A DNA stretch of 37,203 bases from Acidobacteriota bacterium (lineage in GTDB: Bacteria > Acidobacteriota > Vicinamibacteria > Vicinamibacterales > CAVVIG01), in assembly GCA_003222535.1 (NCBI GenBank), contig QHWJ01000172.1, forward strand, positions 1 through 37,203, written 5' to 3'. The notes below the pieces were generated by a model that was not told where the DNA came from, did no database searches, and worked only from the letters and a program-made list of their open reading frames with translations. Made by a program: the position numbers and the translations under genes. This document shows positions 18,207-25,611 of the stretch, piece after piece; within the stretch, counting starts at the first letter, position 1; every line of letters starts with the position of its first letter.

Positions 18207-18932
18207 TTACATCGGCTCCAGAACGTGCCGCATGAAATCGTCCCAATCGGCCACGGTAAGATCGGCGTCCGGTGATGGGTCTTGCAGCTTGTTCGCGTTG
18301 AACCAGACGGCCGTCATGCCAGCCGCCTTGGCACCCGCGACGTCCGTGTCCAGTCGATCTCCCACAAACCAGATGTCGCCTGGCTGAATTCCGAGTCTTG
18401 CCGCCGCTGTCTCGAACAGGAGCACGTTCGGCTTTCGGACCGAGTAGTCCGCGGACACGACGACAAACGCGAGGTAGTCAGCGAGACCGTGCTTGCTGAG
18501 TTCGTAGCGAATGACCGGTTCGCTGAAGCTTGTGTTGCTCACGACGGCGGACGGCAGACTCAATCGATGGCACTGCTCGAGCGCCTGACGGGCCCCTGGC
18601 ATCGCCCTCGCCTGCACCGACGCCTTCCAAAACCCCATTTCGAGTTCGGCCATTGGGACGTCGAATCGAATCCCAAAGAAATCATGAATCAGTCTGGTGA
18701 GCGCCGGCCACGCCGCCTCGAGATGGACGCCGTCCCGGCGGCCCGCGACCTCAGTCGTGACCCGACTCGCCCTCTCCAGAACCTGCTCCAAACTGACGGA
18801 TGCCGGTCGAAAAGAGGCGCGCGACAGCAACCATTCATTCCCGGCCCGCAGGTCGACACTGACTTCTTCGACGAGTGTGCCGCCGTAATCAAAAAGCAAT
18901 CCTTGCGGTCCCATCTCGAATTGTCCACTCAC
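18207..18932 (-). CDS. HAD-superfamily hydrolase with atypical motif I
   Basis: 241 residues from GTG 18932 (ATG 18914 is an alternative; neither has a clear ribosome binding site). Motif I is LLFDYGGTL: the nucleophile Asp is present, but the second Asp of DxD, the usual acid/base, is Gly. Motif II is VVSNTSF, motif III the lysine in RKPNVLLFE and motif IV WFVGDRLDTDVAGAKAAG. A helical cap of about 100 residues (C1 type) lies between motifs I and II. The DxGGT variant occurs in a subset of HAD proteins and may reduce phosphatase activity or shift the reaction. It may be co-transcribed with the TRAP transporter genes upstream. Confidence 0.85.
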   Translation of the reverse strand: MSGQFEMGPQGLLFDYGGTLVEEVSVDLRAGNEWLLSRASFRPASVSLEQVLERASRVTTEVAGRRDGVHLEAAWPALTRLIHDFFGIRFDVPMAELEMGFWKASVQARAMPGARQALEQCHRLSLPSAVVSNTSFSEPVIRYELSKHGLADYLAFVVVSADYSVRKPNVLLFETAAARLGIQPGDIWFVGDRLDTDVAGAKAAGMTAVWFNANKLQDPSPDADLTVADWDDFMRHVLEPM

Positions 18933-19000
18933 GAACAGGGAGGCGCTCGTTCTTGTCCGCCCAACGTTCTGCCGCTCAGCCGCGAGCGGCGCTCACGAAC

Positions 19001-19216
19001 TCACGAAGTGGGCCGAGCGGCGGCGCGCCGCTCGTCGGCTGCGGCGGCCTGTTGGGCGGCCTTCGTCGAAGCCAGCCACGAAGCAAAGTCTCTCAGCCAT
19101 TGTCGCTGTTCATCAGTCTCCGGTACCTCGAGACCGCGTGACTGCGCGATCGTCCTGAGCGCAGTGACGGGATCAATTCCGGTGGCCACCAGAACTCCAC
19201 CCACGATCAACGGCAA
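19001..19216 (-). pseudogene. Possible C-terminal remnant of a dual-specificity/tyrosine phosphatase-like gene
   Basis: A 71-codon frame that starts four bases after the stop of the TRAP permease gene. Its first residues, LPLIVGGVLVATGIDPVTALRTIAQSRGLEVPETDEQ, look like the helix that directly follows the CxxGxxRS phosphate loop of dual-specificity phosphatases, followed by the usual 'VPETxEQ' helix. The catalytic Cys and everything before it are absent, because the upstream frame is stopped by the TRAP TAA. It is either a remnant left by deletion of a phosphatase gene or a small unrelated helical protein. The alanine-rich tail (AAQQAAAADERRAAARPTS) is low complexity. Confidence 0.4.
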
Positions 19217-19219
19217 CGA

Positions 19220-21085
19220 TTACCGTGCCGCCCAATGCGGGAGTGCGGTGGTGAGCCAGGGCACGTAGGTGATGAGCAGCACGCCGACGTGCAGCACGAT
19301 GATAATCGGCAGCACGGCACGGAAGACCGTCGGCACCGGCTTGCCGAAACGGTAGGACGCCATGTACACGTTCAGCCCCACAGGTGGCGTCAGATACCCG
19401 AGCTCCATGTTCGCCAGAAAGATGACTCCGAGCTGGATCGGGTCAACGCCGTATGCGTGCCCGAGCGGCACGAGCAGCGGCACCTGAATCACGATCGCCG
19501 AGTAGATGTCCATCAGGCAGCCGACGACGATGAGAAACAGGTTGAGGAGGAGCAGGAACAGGATCTTCGAGTGCACGGCGCTCACGGTCCAGTCCACCGC
19601 GCGAGCGGGGATCTCCGCATCGACAAGATAATTCGTAAAACCAAGCGCCACGCCCAGCACGAGCAGGATGCCGCCGATGAGCAGCCCGCACTCGGTCAGC
19701 ACACGCGGCAGATCGCGGACTACACCCAAATCGCGATGCAGCACGGTTTCGACGATGAAGACGTAGAGTGCCGTCACAGCGGCAGCCTCGACCGTCGTCG
19801 CCAGGCCGTTGAACAGGGCGGCGAACGCGACGACCGGCGTCAGCAGCTCCCATTTCGCGTCCCACAGCGCCGCTCGCGCCTCACGCACGTCGAAGCGCCC
19901 CTCCGCCCGCGCGCTCGCTCGTCCCTGGCGAACGCCCCACCATGCGGTGACCAGTGTCATGAACGCCGCCGGCACGAGGCCGCCGAGGAACATCTGCTTG
20001 ATATCGATGCGCGCGACGATCCCGTAGACGATAAGCGGGAGGCAGGGCGGAAGGAGCATGCCGAGCGAGCCGGCCCCGGTGACGAGCCCCAGCGCATCGC
20101 GCTCTGAGTACCGGGCGCCGATCAGAATCGGCATGAGCAGGCCGCCGAGCGCCAGAATGGTGACGCCGGACGCGCCCGTGAACGACGTAAAGAACGTGCA
20201 GACCAGCACCGTCACGATGGCCGGTCCACCGCGGAATCGACCGAACAGCACATTGAATACGCGCACCAGCCGCTCGGGCGCGGCGCTTTCGGCGAGCAGA
20301 TAGCCGGCCAGCGTGAACAGCGGAAGCGCCGGGATCGCCGGGTTGGTGACGAGCGAGTAATGCGAGACCGAAATCGCCGCGATCGGATTCTCGCTCCACC
20401 AGAACAGGACGAGCGCGGTGCCGCCGAGCGTCACGAACGCCGGCGTGCCCAGCACGGTGGCCACCGCGAGCGTCACCAGCGCCGGCACGAAGAGTCGCGT
20501 CGATGCGTCCGGCACGGTGGCGACCAGGATTCCGGCGGCGATTGCCGATGCGAGCGCCATCAGGCGTCCGTTCCAGTCGCTCGACGCGCGATACAGCAGC
20601 CGCGCGGCGATCGCGGCGAATCCAATCGGCAGCGCGGCCTCGATCGCCCATACCGGGACGCCATATACCAGGATCTTTCCGAACCGCTGCTCGGCCTGGA
20701 CGAACTGATAGCTTCCAACCGAGAGGAACACCGCCACGAGGCAGCCGACCGCACCCGTGAATATGCGCGCGATCGTTTGCGCGCGGCCTTTCAGCACGCT
20801 GTCGCCAAGCGTCGACAGCAGGAGCAGGCGCCCCTCGCGCGCGGCGATCATGCCGCCGAGCATGCCGGCCACCAGGCCGAGGTGTTGAACGATGAGCGGC
20901 GCGGCCGCGATGCCGACGCCAACGATGCCTCTCAGGAGGGCGTCGGCGATCGGCACGACGACCATTGCCGCGAGAGTGATCGAAATCGCGAGGTCTTCTG
21001 CTCGCTGCAGCGGACCACGAGCCTGCGAACGCCCGGCGATCGCCGGGCTCGTCGCGGGCCCGGCCGCTGTCGGTGCGGTCGACAT
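19220..21085 (-). CDS. TRAP transporter fused small/large membrane subunit (TatQ-M)
   Basis: 621 residues. Residues about 25-200 carry four or five helices that match the small DctQ-like subunit; the remaining 420 residues are the large DctM-like permease with its typical helices (FFTSFTGASGVTILALGGLLMPIL, GAGSLGMLLPPCLPLIVYG, LGVIFLANMELGYLTPPVGLNVYM). The ELGYLTPPVG and LLPPCLPLI motifs are characteristic of TRAP-T permeases, which use a sodium gradient to take up ligands delivered by a binding protein. The gene lies seven bases after the binding-protein gene. This subunit fusion is also found in the TPR-associated TRAP systems first described in Treponema pallidum. Confidence 0.9.
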   Translation of the reverse strand: MSTAPTAAGPATSPAIAGRSQARGPLQRAEDLAISITLAAMVVVPIADALLRGIVGVGIAAAPLIVQHLGLVAGMLGGMIAAREGRLLLLSTLGDSVLKGRAQTIARIFTGAVGCLVAVFLSVGSYQFVQAEQRFGKILVYGVPVWAIEAALPIGFAAIAARLLYRASSDWNGRLMALASAIAAGILVATVPDASTRLFVPALVTLAVATVLGTPAFVTLGGTALVLFWWSENPIAAISVSHYSLVTNPAIPALPLFTLAGYLLAESAAPERLVRVFNVLFGRFRGGPAIVTVLVCTFFTSFTGASGVTILALGGLLMPILIGARYSERDALGLVTGAGSLGMLLPPCLPLIVYGIVARIDIKQMFLGGLVPAAFMTLVTAWWGVRQGRASARAEGRFDVREARAALWDAKWELLTPVVAFAALFNGLATTVEAAAVTALYVFIVETVLHRDLGVVRDLPRVLTECGLLIGGILLVLGVALGFTNYLVDAEIPARAVDWTVSAVHSKILFLLLLNLFLIVVGCLMDIYSAIVIQVPLLVPLGHAYGVDPIQLGVIFLANMELGYLTPPVGLNVYMASYRFGKPVPTVFRAVLPIIIVLHVGVLLITYVPWLTTALPHWAAR

Positions 21086-21092
21086 GGTCGTG

Positions 21093-22127
21093 CTACCGGT
21101 GAGCGGACCGGTACTCCGCGACGCGCGCTCTGGCCTGGTCGAACATGTCTTCAGGCACCATCGCCCCGCGAAGCCGCGGGTAGGCGCCTTCGGCGAACAC
21201 CCGCCACTCGTCTTCGAGCTGCGGTGTCACAGCGTGCACCTGCAGGCCCGACCTCGCCTTCATGGTCGCCACCGCCTGGTCGTTCTCCTGGCGGCTCGCC
21301 TGGCGGATCCGGTTGCCGGTCTCTGTGGCGATCTGCAGGAACTGATCGCGGAGCGCCGGCGGTACCGCGTCCCACGTCTGTTTGGTGACGACCGTCGCGC
21401 CGACGATCGGCGCCCAGTTCAGTTCGAGCATGTGTTTCGTGACCGTGTAGTACTGCCCAGCCAGCGCCAGCAGCGGCAACGTGGGCACGGCGTCGACGCC
21501 GCCGGTCTGCAGTTGGATGAGCGCGTCGGCAACCTCGAGCGGCACCGGTTTGTAGCCGAACGCCTGCATGATCTGCATTTGTTTGGTGCTGCCCGACGCC
21601 GTGACGAAAATCTTCATGCCCTTGAAGTCGGCAGGACGCGTCGCCGGGCTGCGCGAGAAGAAACGCGCCCAGCCGCTGTCGCCCCAGAACAACGCGACGA
21701 ACCCCCTGGCCGCCAGCCGCTTTTCGAGATCGGGGCGCAGCTTGTCGATCACGTACTCTTCTTCCGCCAGCGACTTGAACAGCATCGGGATTTCCTGCAG
21801 CGCGGCGACCGACGGATCGATCTCCGTCAGACCGCCGACCGACAGCATCCCGGCCTGCAACTGGCCCGTACTCATGCGCTTGACGACGTCGGCCTCGCTG
21901 CCCTGCGTGCCGCCGGGATAGACCACGAGATCGACCTGGCTGTCGCTCGCCTTGCGCCACTTCTCGCCCATCTCGAGGAGCATGCGGTGATACGAGGAAT
22001 CTCTGGGAGCGACCGTCGCGAGCTTGATCCGGACCCGCTCGGCAGCACCCCCCACGACCGTTGCGGGAGACGAACCAATCACGATCGCCGCGAGCGCGGC
22101 CGGAATCAGTCGTGAACGCGGACGCAT
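21093..22127 (-). CDS. TRAP transporter periplasmic binding protein (TatP/DctP type)
   Basis: 344 residues with a signal peptide (residues 1-28, ending VVGGAAE). ATG 22127 is chosen because AGGAGG ends six bases before it; another ATG abuts at 22130. DctP-family features are present: the start of the mature protein (RIKLATVAPRDSSYHRMLLEMGEKW), VVYPGGTQGSEADVVKRM, an aromatic/Trp-rich domain 2 (LFWGDSGWARFF), the conserved arginine region RSPATRPADFKGMKIFV and QTGGVDAVPTLP. Binding proteins of this family usually clamp a carboxylate with that arginine, but TPR-associated members may bind hydrophobic ligands. It is the middle gene of the tatT-tatP-tatQM operon. Confidence 0.9.
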   Translation of the reverse strand: MRPRSRLIPAALAAIVIGSSPATVVGGAAERVRIKLATVAPRDSSYHRMLLEMGEKWRKASDSQVDLVVYPGGTQGSEADVVKRMSTGQLQAGMLSVGGLTEIDPSVAALQEIPMLFKSLAEEEYVIDKLRPDLEKRLAARGFVALFWGDSGWARFFSRSPATRPADFKGMKIFVTASGSTKQMQIMQAFGYKPVPLEVADALIQLQTGGVDAVPTLPLLALAGQYYTVTKHMLELNWAPIVGATVVTKQTWDAVPPALRDQFLQIATETGNRIRQASRQENDQAVATMKARSGLQVHAVTPQLEDEWRVFAEGAYPRLRGAMVPEDMFDQARARVAEYRSAHR

Positions 22128-22143
22128 CATCGACCTCCTGGAT

Positions 22144-23085
22144 CTACCTGGCGAACAGATCGTCTTCGCGCGTGCGCAGCCAGCGCGCGCGGCGTTGCGA
22201 CACGAGGTTCTGCAGCCGCCACTCCGGCTTCGCATCCGGGTCGATCGCCAGAGCGCGTGTGATCAGCGAATCGAACTCCGCGCGATCCTGGTTCGGCACC
22301 GACACCGATTCGGCGAGCGAGACGAACGGCGATGCGAGCTGCCCCTTGGTCAGCGCCACCTCTCGATCGAAGTGCTGCCGTGCTCGGACGATCGGATCGC
22401 CGCTGACACCCTGTCGCGAGAGCTCGTAGGTGATCAGGAATTCGTGAATCGCGCCCGAGCCGAAGTCCGGGTCCAGCTCGAACGCCCGATCGATCAGCGC
22501 TTCGACGATCGGTTGATCGGCGATGAGGTCGGGATTGTCCTTGGCCAATGAAATCGCGAGCCCCCACGCGGAGGCGCTCCAGTACAAGAGCGGCACGTCG
22601 GCCGCTTTCGTCACGCGCACGGCCGGTTTGGGGTCGCGCCGCAGCGCCTGACTGAAGCCGCGATGCCGCACGTCCAGGCCGCGGAGGCCGTAATCGCGCG
22701 CGCGCAGGTAGAGCCGTCGCGCTCTGACGCGCAGCGCCGTCGCCTTCTCCAAGTTCTGCGTCTCCATGACGTCGGCGTCCTGATGGACGTAGACGTTGGC
22801 GTATTGCGTGAAGCCACTCGCCGCGGCGAACAGCAGGCCCTGATGGTTCGGGCTTTCGGCCAGCAGGCTCTCGACCAGCTTCAGGCTGAACGGCACCGCC
22901 TGTCCGATCAGCTCCACGTCATCGTCGGCGGCGAACGTGGTCCCGCTGGCGGCCAGCGAGTCGCCCAGCTTGTTGATCGCCACTCGCTTCACGGTGGCGC
23001 ACCCAGCCGTCGCGAGCAGCACAACGGACAACAGGACGCAGACCCTCCAGCGGCGAGAACGATATGTGGATGTCGGTCTCTTCAT
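22144..23085 (-). CDS. TPR-like lipoprotein, TRAP-associated T component (TatT)
   Basis: 313 residues. A lipoprotein signal with lipobox LLATAGC puts the lipid-bearing C29 at the start of the mature protein. The rest is almost entirely alpha-helical, with repeats such as LFAAASGFTQYANVYVHQDAD, LEKATALRVRARRLYLRARDYGLRGLDVRH and ALIDRAFELDPDFGSGAIHEFL that look like degenerate tetratricopeptide repeats. This matches TatT, the trimeric TPR lipoprotein that binds the TRAP binding protein in TPAT systems. It starts the operon; the next gene begins 16 bp after its stop, with a near-perfect AGGAGG in the gap. The lipoprotein is probably periplasm-facing in the inner or outer membrane. Confidence 0.85.
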   Translation of the reverse strand: MKRPTSTYRSRRWRVCVLLSVVLLATAGCATVKRVAINKLGDSLAASGTTFAADDDVELIGQAVPFSLKLVESLLAESPNHQGLLFAAASGFTQYANVYVHQDADVMETQNLEKATALRVRARRLYLRARDYGLRGLDVRHRGFSQALRRDPKPAVRVTKAADVPLLYWSASAWGLAISLAKDNPDLIADQPIVEALIDRAFELDPDFGSGAIHEFLITYELSRQGVSGDPIVRARQHFDREVALTKGQLASPFVSLAESVSVPNQDRAEFDSLITRALAIDPDAKPEWRLQNLVSQRRARWLRTREDDLFAR

Positions 23086-23506
23086 GACTTCGCCAAGCGC
23101 TCCAATGCGGCGCTCCCTTCATTGAGCTACTGAAGGGCACGCGAGCAAATGTTACATTGAGTCGCATCGTCATCGTCCTGGCGCTCCTTCGGTTTGCTCG
23201 CGATCCCCACATAGTGCCGTTCAGGATCCGCATGGCTGCGAAGGATGTATACGAACCGCTTCTCTGCTCCATCCATGCGACGCGATCAGCATGAGTCGCG
23301 CCATCACGGGATTCGCCTGGCACGGTGACGGATTCCCCGACGTTCGGGATCCGGTCGTGCAGGCGACCCGGCGACGCCCGGCGTCGACGGGCTTCCGGGG
23401 AGGCTTGGGAGGCGCGCCGTGGGTAGAATCAACGGCCGTGCGCAGGACGGAGATTCTCGCGAGCGCGTCCTGCTTCGCAGGGCCGCAGGGGAGACAGTAT
23501 GACTCG
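23086..23506. other. Intergenic region, no recognised feature
   Basis: About 420 bp between the divergent tatT gene and the short plus-strand frame at 23507. It should contain the promoter of the TRAP operon, but no convincing -35/-10 pair or operator could be picked out. Several frames are open on both strands, but they lack plausible starts, ribosome binding sites and protein-like composition. Confidence 0.5.
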
Positions 23507-23722
23507 ATGGACAATATTCACTTCTACATCGTCCTGATCACCATGCGGCAATCGGCGGTTCTCACGAGCGGTCAAGCGTTGTCGGTTCGCACGTTCGAGG
23601 ATGCGGCGTCCGAATGGACGGTGGCCGCTGATCTTGGGACGCGGTTGCGCGCCGCGGTCAAGGAAGAAGTGAGCAGGTTCATCAACGCGTGGGGGATCGC
23701 AAACCGGAAGCAAGGTCTGTGA
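23507..23722 (+). CDS. Small hypothetical protein, probably the C-terminal end of a truncated gene
   Basis: 71 residues. The first part (FYIVLITMRQSAVLTSGQALSVRTFEDAASEW) reads as two beta strands and the end (TRLRAAVKEEVSRFINAWGIANRKQ) as an amphipathic helix. This strand-strand-helix ending, closing on a '(V/F)xFINxW...N' pattern, is what I remember from small secreted acidobacterial proteins of unknown function whose N-terminal half has a signal peptide. Here no signal peptide exists and the upstream sequence is low-complexity. A GGGGAG motif precedes a different ATG (23499) that opens only 12 codons, hinting at a damaged start. Function unknown. Confidence 0.4.
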   Translation: MDNIHFYIVLITMRQSAVLTSGQALSVRTFEDAASEWTVAADLGTRLRAAVKEEVSRFINAWGIANRKQGL

Positions 23723-23737
23723 ATCTCATCACGTCGC

Positions 23738-24133
23738 CTACGGCTTCCCCACACCGGGTCGCTTCAGAATGCGCGACGCTTTTCGCAACGTCCCGCCCGG
23801 AGTTGCACGCCCGGTGCCGGCGACCGGCAATCCCTCGGCGCGAGCCGCTGTCACCAATCGTCCATCGAACGCCACGAACGTAACAGGTCGCGCCAGCTGC
23901 CGCTGAAGGTACAGGCAACTGGCAAGCTGCACGGCATCGCCGGCTCGCAGTGGATGCCGGAGGAGCAGCGCTCGCGCACCCGCCGTCACCTCAGGAATCA
24001 ACTCGACAATCGCGAGCGCGGGGAGGTCACTCGTTGCCGCCGTGCCCGAGGCGAGCAGCCGGCGGACCGACGTACTGCCCGCCTCGCGGACGTACCGCTT
24101 CACGAGCGCGCTCGCGTCAAAGTAGCGCGTCAC
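23738..24133 (-). CDS. PIN-domain toxin (VapC-like) with an apparent internal deletion
   Basis: 131 residues, second gene of a toxin-antitoxin pair; its start overlaps the antitoxin stop by four bases. PIN ribonucleases use a cluster of acidic residues. The N-terminal motif YFDASALVKRYVREAGS gives D6, and the C-terminal part HPLRAGDAVQLASCLYLQ and VTFVAFDGRL gives D66 and D90. Between residues 36 and 37 (TSDL then PALAIVELIPEV) the usual helix pair with the second acidic residue, about 35-40 residues long, is missing. The last 25 residues (from about AGTGRATPGG) extend past the normal end and look non-homologous. The protein is probably inactive or altered. Confidence 0.75.
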   Translation of the reverse strand: MTRYFDASALVKRYVREAGSTSVRRLLASGTAATSDLPALAIVELIPEVTAGARALLLRHPLRAGDAVQLASCLYLQRQLARPVTFVAFDGRLVTAARAEGLPVAGTGRATPGGTLRKASRILKRPGVGKP

Positions 24134-24417
24134 GCCCGATCGATCCGATCCTCGACGATCGCTTCCGCAACCGACGGGCCGCGACTGCGAACGGGGCGAA
24201 ACGGCACGAGCCGCCGGTTCTCGAGACGTGTCACCGCGCCAATATCCTTCAGGCGCTCCAGAGCAGCGTCGTCCGTCCCGGCCCCGGCGAGAGGTTTCAG
24301 CTCCGCCACCGCCTGGCCTCGATCGGTAATCACCAGCGTCTGGCCCTGACGGACTCTCTGCAGGTACCCTCCGAGCCTGGTCTTCAATTCGCGGGCACCA
24401 ACCCTCGCATGGGCCAT
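24130..24417 (-). CDS. Phd/YefM family antitoxin
   Basis: 95 residues. The N-terminal 45 residues carry the Phd/YefM DNA-binding fold: VGARELKTRLGGYLQRVRQGQTLVITDRGQAVAEL. The remaining half is the flexible toxin-neutralising tail with charged and proline residues (LVPFRPVRSRGPSVAEAIVEDR). It precedes the PIN toxin with an ATGA-type four-base overlap, the standard order antitoxin then toxin. Its start codon lies inside a 21-bp palindrome that should be the autoregulatory operator. Phd-type antitoxins paired with PIN toxins are common; the antitoxin looks intact although the toxin appears damaged. Confidence 0.88.
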   Translation of the reverse strand: MAHARVGARELKTRLGGYLQRVRQGQTLVITDRGQAVAELKPLAGAGTDDAALERLKDIGAVTRLENRRLVPFRPVRSRGPSVAEAIVEDRIDRA

Positions 24418-24436
24418 GTGGTCATGATGACCACAT
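24416..24436 (-). promoter_or_regulatory. Palindromic operator overlapping the antitoxin start
   Basis: Arms ATGTGGTCA and TGACCACAT are perfectly complementary around a 3-base centre. The left arm contains the first bases of the antitoxin start codon (24415-24417, minus strand), so binding here would block both transcription and translation start. Phd/YefM antitoxins bind such short palindromes at their own promoters. No other copy was noticed in the window. Confidence 0.7.
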
Positions 24437-24468
24437 CGGGCTCCCTTGTCAACGAGGCCCGAAGCGTC

Positions 24469-25230
24469 TTATTTCCCCGGTTGCATCCCGCACGCCTTGT
24501 ATGCCGCAGCGCCGTCCGCTGAAGACAGGTAGCTCAAGAGTGCTCGCGCGGCCTCCGGCGCTTTCGCATGCGTCGAGATGAACCCGACCAGCCCCGTCGG
24601 CGTCGAGATCTCGCGCGGCAGCTGTCCCACCATCTCGACGCCCGGATCATTTACTTCGCTCGAGAACGTCACCGCGAAATCGATCTCGCCCCTCGTGACC
24701 AGCTGCATGAGGCTGACGCCCTGGATCCGCTTGATCTTCGGCTGCAGCTGGTCGTAAATCCCCAGCTGCTTCTGCGTCGCATCGAAGCTGACGCCGGCAG
24801 CGCCTCCACGGCCGCCCGCCCCGTCCGGAAATGAAATGAACTTCGCTCCGAGGAGCAGTCGCTTGACCGCGTCGGGCGTCGAGATGTCCGGCCTGGGCGC
24901 CCCCCTTTTCACGACGATCACCATGGGAACCTTCGCCAGCGGCGTCTCCGTGCTCGCGATGACGTGTCCGGATGCGATCACGTCCTGATACGGCGGCTGC
25001 ACGATGGGTACATCGAACACGTCGCCCTGAACGACCCGCTGGTGCGTAGCTCCGCCCGAGCCGATGGTCGCGGTGAGCTTGTGGCCGGTCTTGCGTTCGA
25101 ACTCCGGCGCGATGCGATCGACCGCGCATCGCATGCCGCCGGGCGCGATGAGCGTGACCTCGTCGGCCGCCGCCACGTATGAGGTCACGACAGAGAGAAC
25201 CGCGATGGTCGACGACAGCAGATACTTCAC
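24469..25230 (-). CDS. ModA-like periplasmic substrate-binding protein
   Basis: 253 residues with a signal peptide (residues 1-21, ending SYVAA). The type II binding-protein fold of the ModA/extracellular solute-binding group is recognisable: TLIAPGGMRCAVDRIAPEFERKTGHKLTATIGSGG, then DVFDVPIVQPP, the strand LAKVPMVIVVKRGAPRPDISTPDAVKRLLL and the late segment GEIDFAVTFSSEV. ModA proteins bind molybdate or tungstate, but members lacking partner genes often have other ligands. No ModB or ModC gene is nearby, so this is an orphan. It overlaps the preceding small gene by four bases (ATGA). Confidence 0.85.
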   Translation of the reverse strand: MKYLLSSTIAVLSVVTSYVAAADEVTLIAPGGMRCAVDRIAPEFERKTGHKLTATIGSGGATHQRVVQGDVFDVPIVQPPYQDVIASGHVIASTETPLAKVPMVIVVKRGAPRPDISTPDAVKRLLLGAKFISFPDGAGGRGGAAGVSFDATQKQLGIYDQLQPKIKRIQGVSLMQLVTRGEIDFAVTFSSEVNDPGVEMVGQLPREISTPTGLVGFISTHAKAPEAARALLSYLSSADGAAAYKACGMQPGK

Positions 25231-25424
25231 GGTGTCCTCCTCATGAGGATGCGGCCGATCTGTTCCCAGGTGAACGCCTTGCCGTCAATGACGAGCAACG
25301 GCACCGCCCGTGTCCGGGTTCCATTCAATGTGCCCGACGAGCCGCGGTCGGCGGTGAGCTGCCAGCCGGATTCCGTGGGCTGTAGAGGACGAGCCGCCAC
25401 CTCCTGCTGCATCTTCGCGTACAA
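25227..25424 (-). CDS. Small hypothetical protein coupled to the ModA-like gene
   Basis: 65 residues from TTG 25424 (or ATG 25412). The tail RAVPLLVIDGKAFTWEQIGRILMRR resembles a short domain of unknown function whose consensus I recall as 'V(D/I)DG..(I/F)(S/T)W(E/D)E(F/I)GR(M/I)LM', and the first part (LYAKMQQEVAARPLQPT) is helical. The protein-like frame continues upstream of the TTG for about 6-8 codons (RRTVFQR) without any start codon, so the true N-terminus may have been lost. Its stop overlaps the ModA-like start (ATGA), implying co-translation. Confidence 0.45.
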   Translation of the reverse strand: MYAKMQQEVAARPLQPTESGWQLTADRGSSGTLNGTRTRAVPLLVIDGKAFTWEQIGRILMRRTP

Positions 25425-25611
25425 ACGCTGGAATACGGTACGACGTCCGGAACCCTGACCTCGAGCACCCGACGTTTGCGGGCGGCGTCCACATCAGGAC
25501 CTTGACTCCGTGGGCGCGCGGACGTATACCTCAGCGCGCAAGGATCCGGTTCAGAAAGCCTCGGCGCGGGAGCGAACGAACGTCCGCATTCGACGAATGC
25601 GAGGTGGAGAG

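Noticed and set aside
23221-23514. Minus-strand 97-codon frame in the gap before the toxin-antitoxin genes
   Set aside because: Proline/serine-rich with no ribosome binding site and no recognisable pattern; judged non-coding.
24130-25424. Idea that the ModA-like gene, small gene and toxin-antitoxin pair form one defence island
   Set aside because: The ModA-like protein is a plain exported binding protein, and the antitoxin has its own operator; no nuclease, helicase or other defence effector is nearby.
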